DNA of 64,000 nucleotides from Isoetes taiwanensis (GCA_021234155.1 JAJEKV010000027.1:16710891-16774890), one strand, 5' to 3'. Counted from the stretch's first letter, positions 49,805 through 61,209 are shown. Notes: a model not told the origin generated them from the sequence alone. Made by a program: numbers and translations.

Positions 49805-51307
49805 TTTCTTGAGGTAGTCGGGGTGGTCCTCCAAAATTTCTTCACTTGGGCCGTACCTAATGACCTGTTAAGTTCACGAGGATATTTGTTGGCGTTCCTC
49901 CTTGGAGTCTTTGCCTCCATGTCTTGAATTCTCCTATCGATGTATCTGCGGCTTCAGCGCCAATCTGCCACCTGCCTATAAGGGATTGCAAAGTCGAAGA
50001 TGGTCAATGCAATCGCTCTCTTGATCGGGGACAACATGGTTAGATGTTTGGAGGTAATGTCGTGCATGGTGTCCAAACCACGAGGGCGATAAGCATAAAG
50101 ACCCCTTCTTCACCTCTTGGGCTAAATTGGCGGTGAATAACCGCTATTCTTCCGTCCAAAGACAGCGGCCCGGGTAGTATCGGCCTTATCATGCCTGTTT
50201 CTTGGGCAGACGAGGAAGTTGCCACATGCCTTCCCTTCGAAGTCATCCACCGGTATCTCCTCTAGCTCTCACGAAGTCTTGGTGCACCCGGCTTCCTTAG
50301 GTTGATCTGCCTCCATCTTTTGCCGGGATGGGTGTTGGCGAGCTTCGGTAATAATGCCGATGTGGACTTGCCTTTGATGCCCATTTGTTCTGAATTGCCA
50401 TGAACTCCTCCTCAGGGGCAATTCCGTTTTCGCCCATCATCGCATGCGATGCCTGCGTAAAAGCTTCTATATCGATGATGTCTACGTAGGTGAAGGTCTT
50501 GGCTTCTCTTATCGATAGGGAAGTCACGAGCTTCTCGATCGATGAAGTCGCCGTCGAGATCCTTTCTTTGTCGTAGAAGGTGTAAAATCTCATCCACCCT
50601 AAGGCCTGCAGCCGGACCTTTGTGGAAGATTCTTGATGTCGTGAAGGGTTAGATATGCCTGCTTTGCTATGAACACCGGCGTCAAGCTTGTAATGCCCCT
50701 CCGCCGTGGTGGGGCTCTTCTTGTTACTCGCCTTGATCCCTCTTGAAGTTTTGGATCTGCTGTTAAAACTTTGCCTCTCTGTTCTAGATCCGAGGTCTTC
50801 GGGGTCTGATTCGTATTCATCCTCCTCCTCTTCTTCTTGCTCGTACTCGAGTCGCATCCGTTCCTCCTCTGCTGCGGCCATGGCTATGGGTTCAACTTCT
50901 AAAGGCTACACTGAGGGTTCCCCTATCTGGGTTTGACCCCGAAGAGATAGAAAGATGGCTATAGCTGCTGTATAGGAGAAGTACCTCCTCCTATTGACAG
51001 AGATGGACATGTAGTTGGGAAGGCGGACTGCTTTATTCTCTAAGTACTTATCTACATTTGGGATATCTTGCAGGGCTGACTTGAGGGCAGTGTTAGGTGC
51101 AAAATACCCTACACAAGGTGGGAGTTCTACCAAAAAGGGTCCTATCTTGGCATGGAACTCAGACATGATGTTCTGGTAGAAGGGAGTGGCGTTGATGGTG
51201 GCCTCAATGTCAAGTTCCCTTCGGAAGACACTGAAGACCGATTCGATGTCAGCTTCAGCCACATGAGCTGTGGCGCTGTACCATCGCTTGAATGAAGAAG
51301 TGGCCAT
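49805..51307 (-). CDS. Accessory acidic protein of the H3-carrying chromovirus
   Basis: I do not recognise a domain. The start at 51307 (MATSSFKRWYSATAHVAEAD) lies 113 bases after a TATA box. A longer in-frame start at 51430 is upstream of that box and unlikely. Globular-looking N part with ELPPCVGYFAPN near 51110. One in-frame TAG near 50909 precedes a Glu-rich stretch (YEQEEEEEDEYESDPED, about 50840-50790) and a basic Ser/Lys stretch. Open until about 50297, then continuing in other frames to about 49805. The region LDGRIAVIHRQFSP near 50150 is also in copy 3. The same gene is at 61210-62748, so it is conserved in position and content. A structural or chromatin role is only a guess. Confidence 0.6.
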
Positions 51308-51419
51308 GAGCACTGAGGAGCTGGGGATGACAGACAGATGCAGAAGCGCCCTAAGGATCAGGGAAATCGGCTTGGAGCAGAGAGCGAGTTGGAAGGTGCA
51401 AATGACACTTGGGTTCCCC

Positions 51420-51425
51420 TTTATA
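51420..51425 (-). promoter_or_regulatory. Internal TATA box before the accessory gene (copy 2)
   Basis: On minus, AGGGTTTTGCCTATAAAGGG; the box is 113 bases before the ATG at 51307. An AAATTAGGGTTT motif precedes it, as in the two other internal promoters. Confidence 0.6.
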
Positions 51426-51586
51426 GGCAAAACCCTAATTTTGGGAAAATTTTAGGTTTACAATTCTCTGACTTTCTGGGGTCTAGAGGTATGATTAATA
51501 GGCTAGCTGAGCTTGGAATTGCTCCTAAGGGTCCCTAAGCAATGGTTTTGGTTCGTCTAAGGACAACTTAGATGAATTTGGACGAG

Positions 51587-52080
51587 ACCACTCACCTGCA
51601 GTCTTGGCCGGGTGGGATCGGTTTGCAAACCCCGAGCTGGTTTGGGGCGCACTCTGTGAGGGGTGGGCTGCTGTTTAGGTCACTAATGATGCTAAACTAG
51701 AGAACTAAAGACATAATCCTGGATATCTCATCGAGATAGATAGGATTGAGCCTTTACTCGCCTTATTTGGGCAAGTTGTAGTGGAGTTTGGGGTTCGACC
51801 ACTCACACAGTGCGCCAGGGTGGAATCGGTTCCAAACCAAATGGAGTGCAGGCGCACTCTGTGAGGGGTGGAGCTCCATTTGACTCGGCGTTGGCCAATT
51901 TGGACAGATTAGGGGTCAATTCCTACTAACTAGGGTGAGCTAGGTCGAATAGTATACCTACTTTCTGCATTTAGGCAAGATTTGGCACCAAACCATGCTC
52001 AACCACTCACCACGGTCTTGCCGGGGTGGAATCGGTTTGCAAACCCGAATGGGTTGGGGCACTCTGTGAGGGGTGGGATC
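51587..52080 (-). repeat. Three palindromic repeats upstream of the accessory gene
   Basis: Units at 51587-51668, 51797-51872 and 52001-52080, each about 80 bases. The best one has arms CTCACACAGTGCGCC and GGCGCACTCTGTGAG (14 of 15 pair) with GGTGGAATCGGTT between. All share CCACTCAC at the left and TGTGAGGGGTGG at the right. They lie between the H3-like gene and the accessory gene's promoter. Confidence 0.85.
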
Positions 52081-52186
52081 AAAATGCCTGGTTTGTTCCG
52101 AACTTTGCTATTTCTAAATGTAGAATTCGGCAATACACCCTATTTAAACTCGATTGGACTTATTTATTTATCAAAATTATAGACTT

Positions 52187-53407
52187 ATACCAACGAAAAG
52201 TCATTTACAATAGTTCGGGGGCCCTCCTTCTTAATAAAGCTGAGCTAGTCTAATATCTTTGGGCATACAAGTCACTCTCTTAAGCGTGTTGAGCACACAG
52301 CGACGAGTCTTCAGTAATGTACGATGTCTTTGCTCCGACGCCTCTGCGGTCACGAGCAACATGTCATCCGTGACCCGTTTAGATGGGTCGAACTCTGCAA
52401 AAATCTCCCTCGTTAGGCGTGCAAAGGGGCTGAATGAGGAAGCCATAGCTCTGCTGGAAGTGCTTAATTTCTTGGGCGCCCTCGCTGAATTTTGAGTCCG
52501 CCGGCCTTTTCATCCGGCTTCTTCGGAGGGTTGGCTGTTCCGGTGGGCGGCTTCCAACGTGTTCTTCTTCGTTGGCCGACCTCCCTCAATGGTCTTCACT
52601 CTGTGTTCTTAAGTTAGTATTTGGAGTATTCTTCGTGCATTTTCATGTATGCGCGGTATACTCCTTTAGCTCCTTCGATGCTTTGCAAGTCCGGCTTGGT
52701 ATAGGACTCCCTCTGCGGCCTTGGTTTCTTGAATGCTGTCGTTTTTGGGTGCTTCGGACGCCATTTAGGATAGGGCGGTCGCGTTAGCCATGGGTCTTCA
52801 TCCTCCCGGTATTGGGTTTGAAGGGCCCGAAGTCTCTCTGGTTAAAGTGTCCTCCCGCTCCCCCTCCTCGGGTTGGTCGGACGAAGATGGGGGCTTCGGA
52901 ATCCGGCTCTGTATGGTTCTTTACCAGCGGCGGTGTCTTCTTCTTCTTGGCTTCTCACGCCCGGCACTTCCGGTCCTTCCCTTCTCCTCTCACCCTCTCC
53001 GCTCCTCTTTGGCTTCCTCCTTTCTTCCCTCTTACGTTCCTTCTCCTCCCTCCTCTTTCTTAGCTCTTCCTTTTCCTTAGGCGCTCAGCCTTGGATTTCC
53101 CTCGGCTCGCCTTCTTCCCTTTCCCTCTTCTTCTTCTTGGTTCCTGCTCTGGTTCCTCATTATCCCGAAGATCTCCCTCGGCGACTCCCTCATGACTCTC
53201 ATGCCACAGCGTCAGCCTCCCGATCAAAGGTTCTCCTCGATGCACGATTCTGCTCCTCGGGGATTAGGGTTAGGTGGTTCAACCCGATTACCTCCTCTTC
53301 CCGATGTGCACTTGCCTCCGTCGGCCTTACGGACGGACCGGCTGCGTTCTTAAGGCTCACATAGCGGGTGGCACAACCTTGCGGGCAGTCTGTTTCGTCC
53401 GTGCCAT
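52187..53407 (-). CDS. Retrotransposon-encoded histone H3-like protein (copy 2)
   Basis: Starts at 53407, 104 bases after a TATA box, with MARTKQTARKVVPPA: the first nine residues after Met equal the canonical H3 tail, including K4 and K9. A long charged insert follows (basic/acidic, 53245-52900, such as KGKKASRGKSKAERLRKRKS), then a linker with MKMHEEYSKY and [10 protein letters not shown]. The histone fold starts near 52480: EIKHFQQSYGFLIQP (alpha-N), then PFARLTREIFAEFDPSKRV (alpha-1), EASEQRHRTLLKTRRCVLNT and KRVTCMPKDIRLA (loop 2, alpha-3). The total of about 390 residues is far above H3's 135. Frame changes at about 53358, 53090, 52860, 52600 and 52430 break the frame. Fold identity is strong; function is unknown. 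Confidence 0.8.
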
Positions 53408-53510
53408 GCTTTTGTTTGTCGGGTTTCGAGCTTTGGCGCCTGAAGATCGTCTTCTTGGGCGAGCTGTTCTCCGGGAAAGGTGGGGGTAAAATGGAAACCC
53501 TAATTTTCTA

Positions 53511-53516
53511 TTTATA
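53511..53516 (-). promoter_or_regulatory. Internal TATA box before the H3-like gene (copy 2)
   Basis: On minus, CCCTATAAATAGAAAATTAG, 104 bases before the H3-like ATG and 250 bases after the LTR end. It implies an RNA for the histone separate from the LTR transcript. Confidence 0.6.
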
Positions 53517-53625
53517 GGGAGGTGGGATTTAGGGTTGGGACCTGCAATTCATATGGGGAAAAAAACAAACTAGGGCATTAGCGAAGGTACGAGGCATTCA
53601 TTTGGGCTCACCATACTCCAAACAC

Positions 53626-53696
53626 CCACCACTCACCGCAGTGCGCTGGGCGGTTGGATTACCAACCAAAAGTGCAGGCGCATTCCTGTGAGGGGT
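53626..53696 (-). repeat. Palindromic repeat upstream of the H3-like gene
   Basis: Fourth unit of the same type: CCACTCACCGCAGTGCGC at the left, GGCGCATTCCTGTGAGGGG at the right. It lies about 110 bases upstream of the TATA box, between LTR and promoter. Confidence 0.8.
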
Positions 53697-53765
53697 AATT
53701 TTCGAGGCTATTTTACAATTTACAGGGAGTTTCTTAGTGTTATAACATACAAACCTATCTAGAAC

Positions 53766-55338
53766 TGTGACGTCCCCTACTCGTATACGGTGCACTCACC
53801 GTATACAAACAGGAGTTCTTCCCCCACACCAGCCCCATCGCTGTCTGGGGGCCCTCCACATATCAACTGCACCCGTGCTTGAGTCTCAGTGGGAAGAGTG
53901 AAGGTGTCATTCTACCCCGTCTCCCTCAGGGCCTACCTAGCTGCGGAAGCGTAAACATACATGTCAGTAGCACATACATCAACATCTGGTGACCATCGCG
54001 AAGGATGGTCCTCCTCATATCTGCATAGACAAAGATCAGCACATCACATAGGGGATCCTACCCAAGGCTCAGACTCAAAGGATGGTGGCGGCTTGGTCTC
54101 CGGGGACCGTTCGCTGGCGGGGCGAAATTCATGGCAATGGATTTGGGCGGCATAAGAGCATGGCATAGGGTTGTCCACTCCATCCGCCCCTCCTCATTGC
54201 ACACTTTGCGGTAGGCTGAAAAGTGTTGGGACCTGCCTGTAGCCCGCCCACGGATGCATAGCCGAAGGGGCTATTCCTGGGTCTCATCCTCCCAGTTCCG
54301 ATGGGGCAGGTAGGGATCACTCCCTCCAGAGATCTACATGCTAACTCAAGGTGACTAGAGGGCCACCGCCGTTATTGTTGAACCCACCGGAAAGTGTACA
54401 CCACTTCCGCGGGTTATTCGAGCCCATGCCTTACCCCGCTTTCGGTGGTAAGCCATTAGACCTAGTCACAATGATCCCGGTAGGCTTTACACACCGGGGG
54501 ATCGTTCAAGAGTCGGGACATGAGCCTCCTTCTTAGCCCGGTCACGGCCTTCACCCACAACCGGGTGTGGCTCTTGTACCTGCAGGCGAATCTACGGTGT
54601 GCTAGAGAGGCTACTCTAGGAGCATCAACTACAAGCTTTAGGGCCTCTACCCCCCTTCCCAATACAAGGGAGTTCCGCAGAGATACATCATCCAAATACA
54701 TCACGAGGAAGAACTAAAGAACTAGATCTAATCATAGAGTTAGGTTCTTTAGTTAGTGTCCGAGATCTAAGATCTAGATAGGCTGCTATGGGCAATTTAA
54801 TAGTCTAAACCCTCTTGATTCTATGATTAGAAGGCGGTTTAAGCTATTAAATTGACCAAACTCTGATCCTTGAGTGGCTCCTCGACACCGAAGTTCAACC
54901 ATCCTGCGGGCTGGCGGTCGGGGAAACCCGATGGTGCAATTAAACTTGGGCGTCTGGGGGCGGTTTTGGCTCTGGGGCAGCCAAAACCCGAGCTCTAAAA
55001 CCCTAAGGGCGAAAAACTAGCAAGCTAGGGTTTTCCTACCCTAAATAGACATGGGGTTTAGGCTAGGGTTTCCAATTATCCAATTTGGCATGTGGGATAA
55101 TTGGAAAGGGCCCACTGCCTTAAATGGCTAGGTGGCAAAATATGCCAACATGGAAAGGTGTGCCCTCATTAATGTGCACATGTGCACATTAATAATATAT
55201 GAACACTCCTAGCAAGTTGCCCCTAGGGCTACTTACTGGCTATCCGTTGGCGTACCGTCAATGCGGGTGGCGTGTCGGCGTGGCGTGGCGGTACAATATG
55301 CGTCACGGGGCGTATCTTTGTCTTTGGGGAACGTCACA
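53766..55338 (-). repeat. LTR shared by chromovirus copies 2 and 3
   Basis: On minus it starts TGTGACGTTCCCC right after the purine tract GGTGGGGAGAA (55339-55350) and ends GGGGACGTCACA at 53766; ends form the 7-base inverted repeat TGTGACG/CGTCACA. Length 1573. It matches the plus-strand LTR at 38624-40221, for example AATGACAC(C)TTCACTCTTCCC near the end. It is the 3' LTR of copy 3 and stands where copy 2 needs its 5' LTR. No initiator-Met primer site directly follows on minus, so the primer tRNA is unknown. Confidence 0.8.
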
Positions 55339-56109
55339 TTCTCCCCACCTTGAAATGATCTTTGTCCCAGCGGCATCGTGGTTCTCCCCACCTTGGGATT
55401 TACGTAACCTGCAATCAACCTGATGCATACGATATACTACTATAACACTTACATGCTTATTACGATTACCTTAAGGTAATACTTTTATCACATTATTATA
55501 TTATAAAATAACTTTGTCAATTCACAACATTACTAACAGATTACTCCAACATTCCCTTAACATTACTATTAAGTTTATCAAAGTTTAAAATTAACGTTCG
55601 AGGTACCCTTGATTCCTTGCAACACATTCCAACAAAATTTGTGTTGCAAGTCTTTGTCTTCGACCTCCTTGCCCTCCGGGCGCTTTCTTGGCCTGCTTGG
55701 TCGACACTCGTTAGTACCATAAATTATTAATTAAAATTTTTGGTTATATGGTGACCACCCACCTATCTACATGAATGCATGGCTAATCTCCCGGCGTAGG
55801 AAGAGGATGAATCTTCCATAATGGCCGTGGAGACAGCGCCTATATGCCTATATGCCACTCATGCCTACACCTCTAGTTGCCCAGCGTGGAGGATATCCTT
55901 CTCACGTGGGGGCGTGAAGGATGGATTCCTCCTATCAAAGCATATATGGGGCTAAAGGTGCTTTCCTATGAATGCATTCCTTAATGACCTCTTTTCTCTC
56001 GAGGTCGTCTCCTTCCGTGGGGCCAGTAGACTTTCTAATCTACCTTCCACTTTCGCCCAAAGCGGAAACGCGGTCATGCCTACATTGACATTACACCACG
56101 CCCTAGAGA
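55339..56109 (-). other. Untranslated stretch between pol and the 3' LTR (copy 3)
   Basis: Matches 37888-38623 of the plus-strand element, starting GTAATGTCAATGTAGGCAT. No coding signal. It ends in the purine tract that precedes the LTR. Confidence 0.7.
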
Positions 56110-59100
56110 TCACCGTAGTGGTCTCATCATCGATAACGGCGCATGCGACTCATACCAAGCATGGGTTGCATCGTGGATTAATCTATACAAAATTAACCTA
56201 CACAAATCGACATGCCCCGAGCCGATTTCTTGGAGATGACCTTGCCGTCCCATTGCTCCATAAATTGTGGGTGCTTGCTTTACTAAATCTTTCTTAAGTA
56301 CCCACGTGGCGTCTTCCAGCGGTAAGTGTTTCCACTTGACCAAATCTTTGGAATTCCGACCTCCTTGTCTTCTTAAAAGCTTTATCAAGAATCATTTACG
56401 GAATTATTTCCGGCTGCTCCTCCGTCATTTCCAACAACGTTGGAGTGTCCAAGACTTCGTGCGGATTTGGAGTATGCTTCTTCAACAAACTCACGTGGAA
56501 GACCTTATGAATCTTTAGGTGTCTTTGGCAAATCCAATTTGTAGGATTGATTACCTACTCTCTTGATTATTACGAAGGGTCCAAGCCCACCTTGGAGCAA
56601 GCTCCTTGCAATTGCCAATCCCGAGCTTCGCTGCTTCACCTTTATCTTGAGCCATACATCATCTCCAACTTTGAACTCTCATTTGTTCTATGCTTGTCGG
56701 CGATGCTCTTCGGCGACTTCTTGCTGCTAGCGGATAACCTCGAACTTCTTCCACGAGCTGCTGCATATCGGCCAACATCTGGCTGCGAAACTTCTACTTT
56801 TGACGGGGGGTTGTGCCAAATTAATGCGGAGTTAAACAGCGATAGCCATAATTGATCATAAATGGCGACATTTGGGGCGATTCACGCTTGGTGCTATTGT
56901 ATGCAAACTCCACCAAGTGAATGAATTCTTCCCACATACTTTGCTTATTCGGACATAGTTTAAGTAGCATGTCTTCTAAGATCCTGTTGGTCGCTCCGTT
57001 TGGCCATCCGTCGAGGATGATACGCCGTGCTCATGGATAGCTTAGTGCGAAATCGTTAGCAAGAGGTCTTGCCAAAAGGCACTCATGAACCGGATCCCAA
57101 TGGGAGATAATCTCCCTTGGCATGCCATGAAGCACGAAGATCTCTTTGGTGAAGAGCTTTCTTTGTATCCATAGGCATATCGTGGTCACGCAAGGCACAA
57201 AATGTGCCATCTTTGACAACTTATTCGACCACTACCATCAAGGCATCCTTGCCTCTCTCATTTGTTCTTGGGAGTCTGTGATGAAGTCCATGCTGATTAC
57301 CTCCCACTTAGCGTTTGGCACCGCTAATGGCTCTAATGCCCACGAATTCGAAGCTGCTTTGCCTTCGTCTGGCGGCATAGTGACATTCTTTGATGTAGCG
57401 AGCTATTTGCTTCTTCATTCTGGCCAATAATAGGCTGCTGCGCTTTTGAAATATGTTTTCATGAATCCCGCATGGCCAGCTATTGGGCATTTGTCGCGTG
57501 TCATGGAGGATCAACTTCCTTACACGATGATTGAGGTGCACGCACAACTTGTTCTTATGGTATAACAGGTTGCCTTCCTTCTTATAATGCTTGAAGGCCT
57601 CCCGCTCTTTATCATTCTAGCCTCCTTAGAGAGGCTTACCCATACTTCCCACGAAATCCACATCCATTGGCAAGGACTCTTCAATCTTCTTACCAAAGTC
57701 ATTTGGAGGCGTCGAAATTGCATTGCAATGCACTCTAGTTGTCGGGGGATGCCTTGAAAGCGCATCTGCTACCACATTGAGCTTCCACGGCTTGTAGACT
57801 ATATCAAAGTCATATTCTTGAGGAACTCCATCCATCTCCGCTGCCTCTCAGTTTGAGGTGTGGTTAGCGTGAAATACATATTGGAGGCTCTGATGGTTGG
57901 TATCAATTGGAACTTCCTTCCCAAGAGATAGTGCCTCCATATTCTTAATGCCGACAAGCGCAAGCAACTCGATGCGTCGCGTTGGGTAGCGTCTCGGCGT
58001 CGTTCATCTTCACCGGAATCATGCGGCTACCACCGTTCTTCTTGCATAAGCACTTTTTGTAGCTATCTTACTTTCGCATCTGTTGCTACAAGCTTATCCT
58101 TCTCCGGGTCCGGGGAAGTTAAGGCTGGGGCTGTTGTTAAAGCTTCCTTCAACAATTCAAACCCCTTTTGGGCTTTCTTGTGCCAATGCTCTACCCAATC
58201 TTTCACCTTCTCGCCCTCGTTAGGGTCGTTAGCGGGGCTGCTATCTTAACAAAGTTCTTTCTGAACTTCTGTAGTACCACTAGGCCAGAAAACTTCTGAC
58301 CTCGTGCACATTCTTGGTAGCCCGACCCTTTGAATCAACTGCTTCAATCTTGGCGGGGTCCGTCGAGGATGCCTTCTGCGAGATCACATGACCAAGGTAT
58401 TCCACCTTCTACGTTGCGGTGGCGCCGACAACTTGGCGTACAACTGGTGTCTTCTCAACTTCTCTAGCACCCTTCTCAAGTGTTGCAGGTGCTCTTCAAG
58501 GGATCTGCTATACACCAAAATGTCATCAAAGAAAACAATCACAAAGGTGTCCAGGAACTCCCTGAAGATATCGTTCATGAGCCTCATGAATGTTGCGGGG
58601 GCATTTGATAAGCCGAAAGGCATCACTGTGAACTCATAATGCCCATACCGCGTCCTGAAGGCGGTCTTGTGGATATCCTCCTCCTTTATCCTTATCTGAT
58701 GATAACCTGACCTTAAGTCAATTTTGGAGAAGATCTTTGCTCCTTGAAGCTGATCCATCAAGTCATCTGATCTTGGAAGCGCATACTTGTTCTTAATGGT
58801 GTGCTTATTCAACTGTCTATAGTCTATGCACATCCTCAAAGATCCATCCTTCTTCTTGACAAAAAGAATGGGCGCTCCAAACGGCGAGACACTAGGTCTA
58901 ATGAAACCTAGGTCGAAAGCGGCTCCTAGCTAATCTTCTTTAGCTCCGACAACTCCTGTGTTGTCATTCTATATGGAGCCTTGCTTGTGGGCTTTGTTCC
59001 TGGTTCGAGTGCTATCTCGCACTCGACTCCCCTATACGGAGGGAGCTGTTTGATCTCATCTGGAAAGAGATCGTGGAACTCCGTGATCAACTTAGCTATT

Positions 59101-59605
59101 TGCCTCGGCAACTTGCTGAGCATCCTGTCTTCTTTGCTTCCTTCCAATTCCGGCTCACTAATCTCAAGCTTGAAGATGTATGCTACTTGCTCACTCTTGA
59201 TGCACTTGAGCGGTAGTTTAGAAGACATACACCGCATGATGGGAACAACTTCTTTACCTGTTATCTCAATGATCTTGCCGTCGGGTGTTGGGAAGGTCAC
59301 CTTCCGCTTTCCACAATCAATAATGGCCCCTGCTGGTCCAAGGTACTCCATACCTATTATCAAGTCGTACTTGCCAATGCCCATTACTTCTGCCCCATCA
59401 CGGATCTTAATCCCGACAAGTCGATGTCAAAGTTGATTCTTTTACTGCGATGCGCCTTCTTTGCTCCACTTGCTAAGACAACGGGCCTTGGCTTTGACTT
59501 TAATGGTTTCAACTTCAACATTTGAACCATTACGGGAGATGCAAAGTTATGGCTACTTCCCGAATCTATCGGGACTATAAATGACTTGGCCTTGGCCTTT
59601 CCCAA
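56110..59605 (-). CDS. pol: Ty3-type pol with chromodomain integrase (copy 3)
   Basis: Best-preserved polymerase in the window. Protease: [16 protein letters not shown] near 59570 (D-S-G active site) and [20 protein letters not shown] near 59350. RT open from 58839 to 58384: [47 protein letters not shown] and the catalytic FFDDILVYS. RNase H at about 58150-57560 ([17 protein letters not shown]). Integrase at about 57560-56560 ([27 protein letters not shown]). C-terminal chromodomain at 56390-56260 ([20 protein letters not shown]). Frames change near 58930, 58380, 57230 and elsewhere. The chromodomain places it among chromoviruses. Confidence 0.85.
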
Positions 59606-61020
59606 TTGTGGAAATTACTTTATCTTGGCTCTCTGCTTTGCTCTGTATCTATTGCGGCAAAGATATGACACTCACCACGAATGTAGTCGCGGGCCTCCTC
59701 GCCCGTCGTCGTCGATCAAAGTGTCCCAATCTCCCAACTCTGCTAGCGCCCTCACTCATGACATATGGGCGGGTTCATTTTTCTATAGCCTTGGCCGGAA
59801 ACACACGAAGCAAAGGCTGCTTTTCTATGCACTCTGTCTCTTCTCCTTGGGCATGGCTGCTGAGAAAGGCTCGCCGCGGCTTTGGAGTAGCTTGACCCTT
59901 CTGTTTGTCTTTGAAAGATACACGCTTCTTCTCCTGCTTTGCTTCCCACGATTGCCACTATATGGGGCTCTAGGCTGGTCTGGGCTTTGTTCTTCTCGGA
60001 AACTGGCTTTCTTTGCCTTTGCCTTTATCTTGGTAATCTTTGCTTGCCTCTGCCCACTATTCGAGGTCTGTTCCTTGCAAACTTATTGCCTTGGACTCGC
60101 TTACGATCTTGTTCTTGGGTTTATTGCCCTTACAAACTTCGGGATCTCCTCATTCGGACCTTCAATGTAGCTTTCCAGCTGCGTGCTTCTCTCTAACTTT
60201 GGCACATCTGACCTTAGCCTCATAAATTCCTCCTGTATTTACATGCGACTTGTTGCCTTCTTTGCAACTTTAGAAGCTTCTTTGCATCATCTTTGGACTT
60301 GTGCTCTCTTGGGACATAATGGCGGCAGAAGGCTTTAGCAAACTTCTTGAACACATGGCGTCCTGCTTAAACCATGAGCCTTGGCATAGCCCTTCCACCA
60401 AATGCGTCTTTGCTCCCTTGAGGGTTATTTGTTGCCACCACGCCTTTATCCTTATCCTTCATACCATAGGCATTGCCGTGTTAAACTCATCTCGTCAAGC
60501 CAAGCCTCTGCCTCCATGCGACGCGTTTTCTCGCTGAGAATTGCTCGAGCTTCTGGCCTTCAAACATTTCCCAATCGCGAGTCTACTTTCTTACGGTAGT
60601 CGGAGGTTCTTGTGTCCCTTTGTCGTCCCTCCGGGTGGTTCCTCTGCCTTTTAAATGCCTTTCGGACTTGGTTACGCTCTTCTTCTTCCTCGAGTCCGGT
60701 CTGAATCGAGGCTTAGTCGGAGGAGTCCGGCTGGGGACCTTCCTCTCTTGCTCCTCTTCTTGTCTCTACACGTTTTCTCCGGCTGATGCTTGCGGCGGTT
60801 GGCGTTACCCACCCGAACACTGCTCCTCAGCTTGTGCGGCTAGCAAAGCCTTTATCTGCTTTCGAGGTCCGTCCTCATTTGCGATATTTCTTCTTAAGGG
60901 GTCATTTGTCCAAATTCTTCAAAGCGGGTTTCTTGCCGGGCGTGGCACAGGCGGGCTCTGTTCCCCACAGCAGTTCCAGGGTTAATGCGTTCTCCTGGCG
61001 CTCGGGCCTCTAGCTGCATA
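59606..61020 (-). pseudogene. gag: Gag (copy 3), heavily broken
   Basis: Co-linear with the gag at 48761-49661 and with the left copy around 2600-3260. Near 60390-60120, pieces align with the Gag core of copy 2. The part toward protease contains Cys/His fragments near 59830-59780 that could be a zinc knuckle, but the frame is too broken to be sure. Start near 61020 by position relative to copy 2. Confidence 0.6.
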
Positions 61021-61209
61021 CACAAGTGGTTCATATCTACATGGTTAGTTTTCCTTGCTTTCTTGCTTTATTTATGTTTGTTGGCATGGTTGAGGGGACA
61101 CAAAATATATCAACAAAACATTTATAGTGCAAAGAGAATGTTATATTTATATTTTATATTACACTAATACAAGAACTTGCAACTCTTGCTAATCATTTAC
61201 TGTTGATGC

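Larger units (their letters stand above)
48761..55338 (-). mobile_element. Chromovirus copy 2: LTR, H3-like gene, accessory gene, gag
   Basis: In coding order: the LTR 55338-53766, an H3-like gene (53407 to about 52187), an acidic accessory gene (51307 to about 49805) and gag (49661-48761). It ends inside gag, so protease and polymerase are missing. The same LTR is the 3' LTR of copy 3, so the two copies form a tandem with one shared LTR. The direct contact of LTR and H3-like gene shows that the histone gene belongs to the element's interior and is not a chance neighbour. Confidence 0.8.

Noticed and set aside
51308-51430. Upstream extension of the accessory gene to a start at 51430
   Set aside because: The extension covers the TATA box and looks non-coding; copy 3 supports the MATS start instead.
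52790-53364. Long plus-strand open frames opposite the H3-like gene
   Set aside because: Low-complexity Ser/Leu/Pro translations of the reverse strand of the charged insert; shadows of the minus-strand gene.
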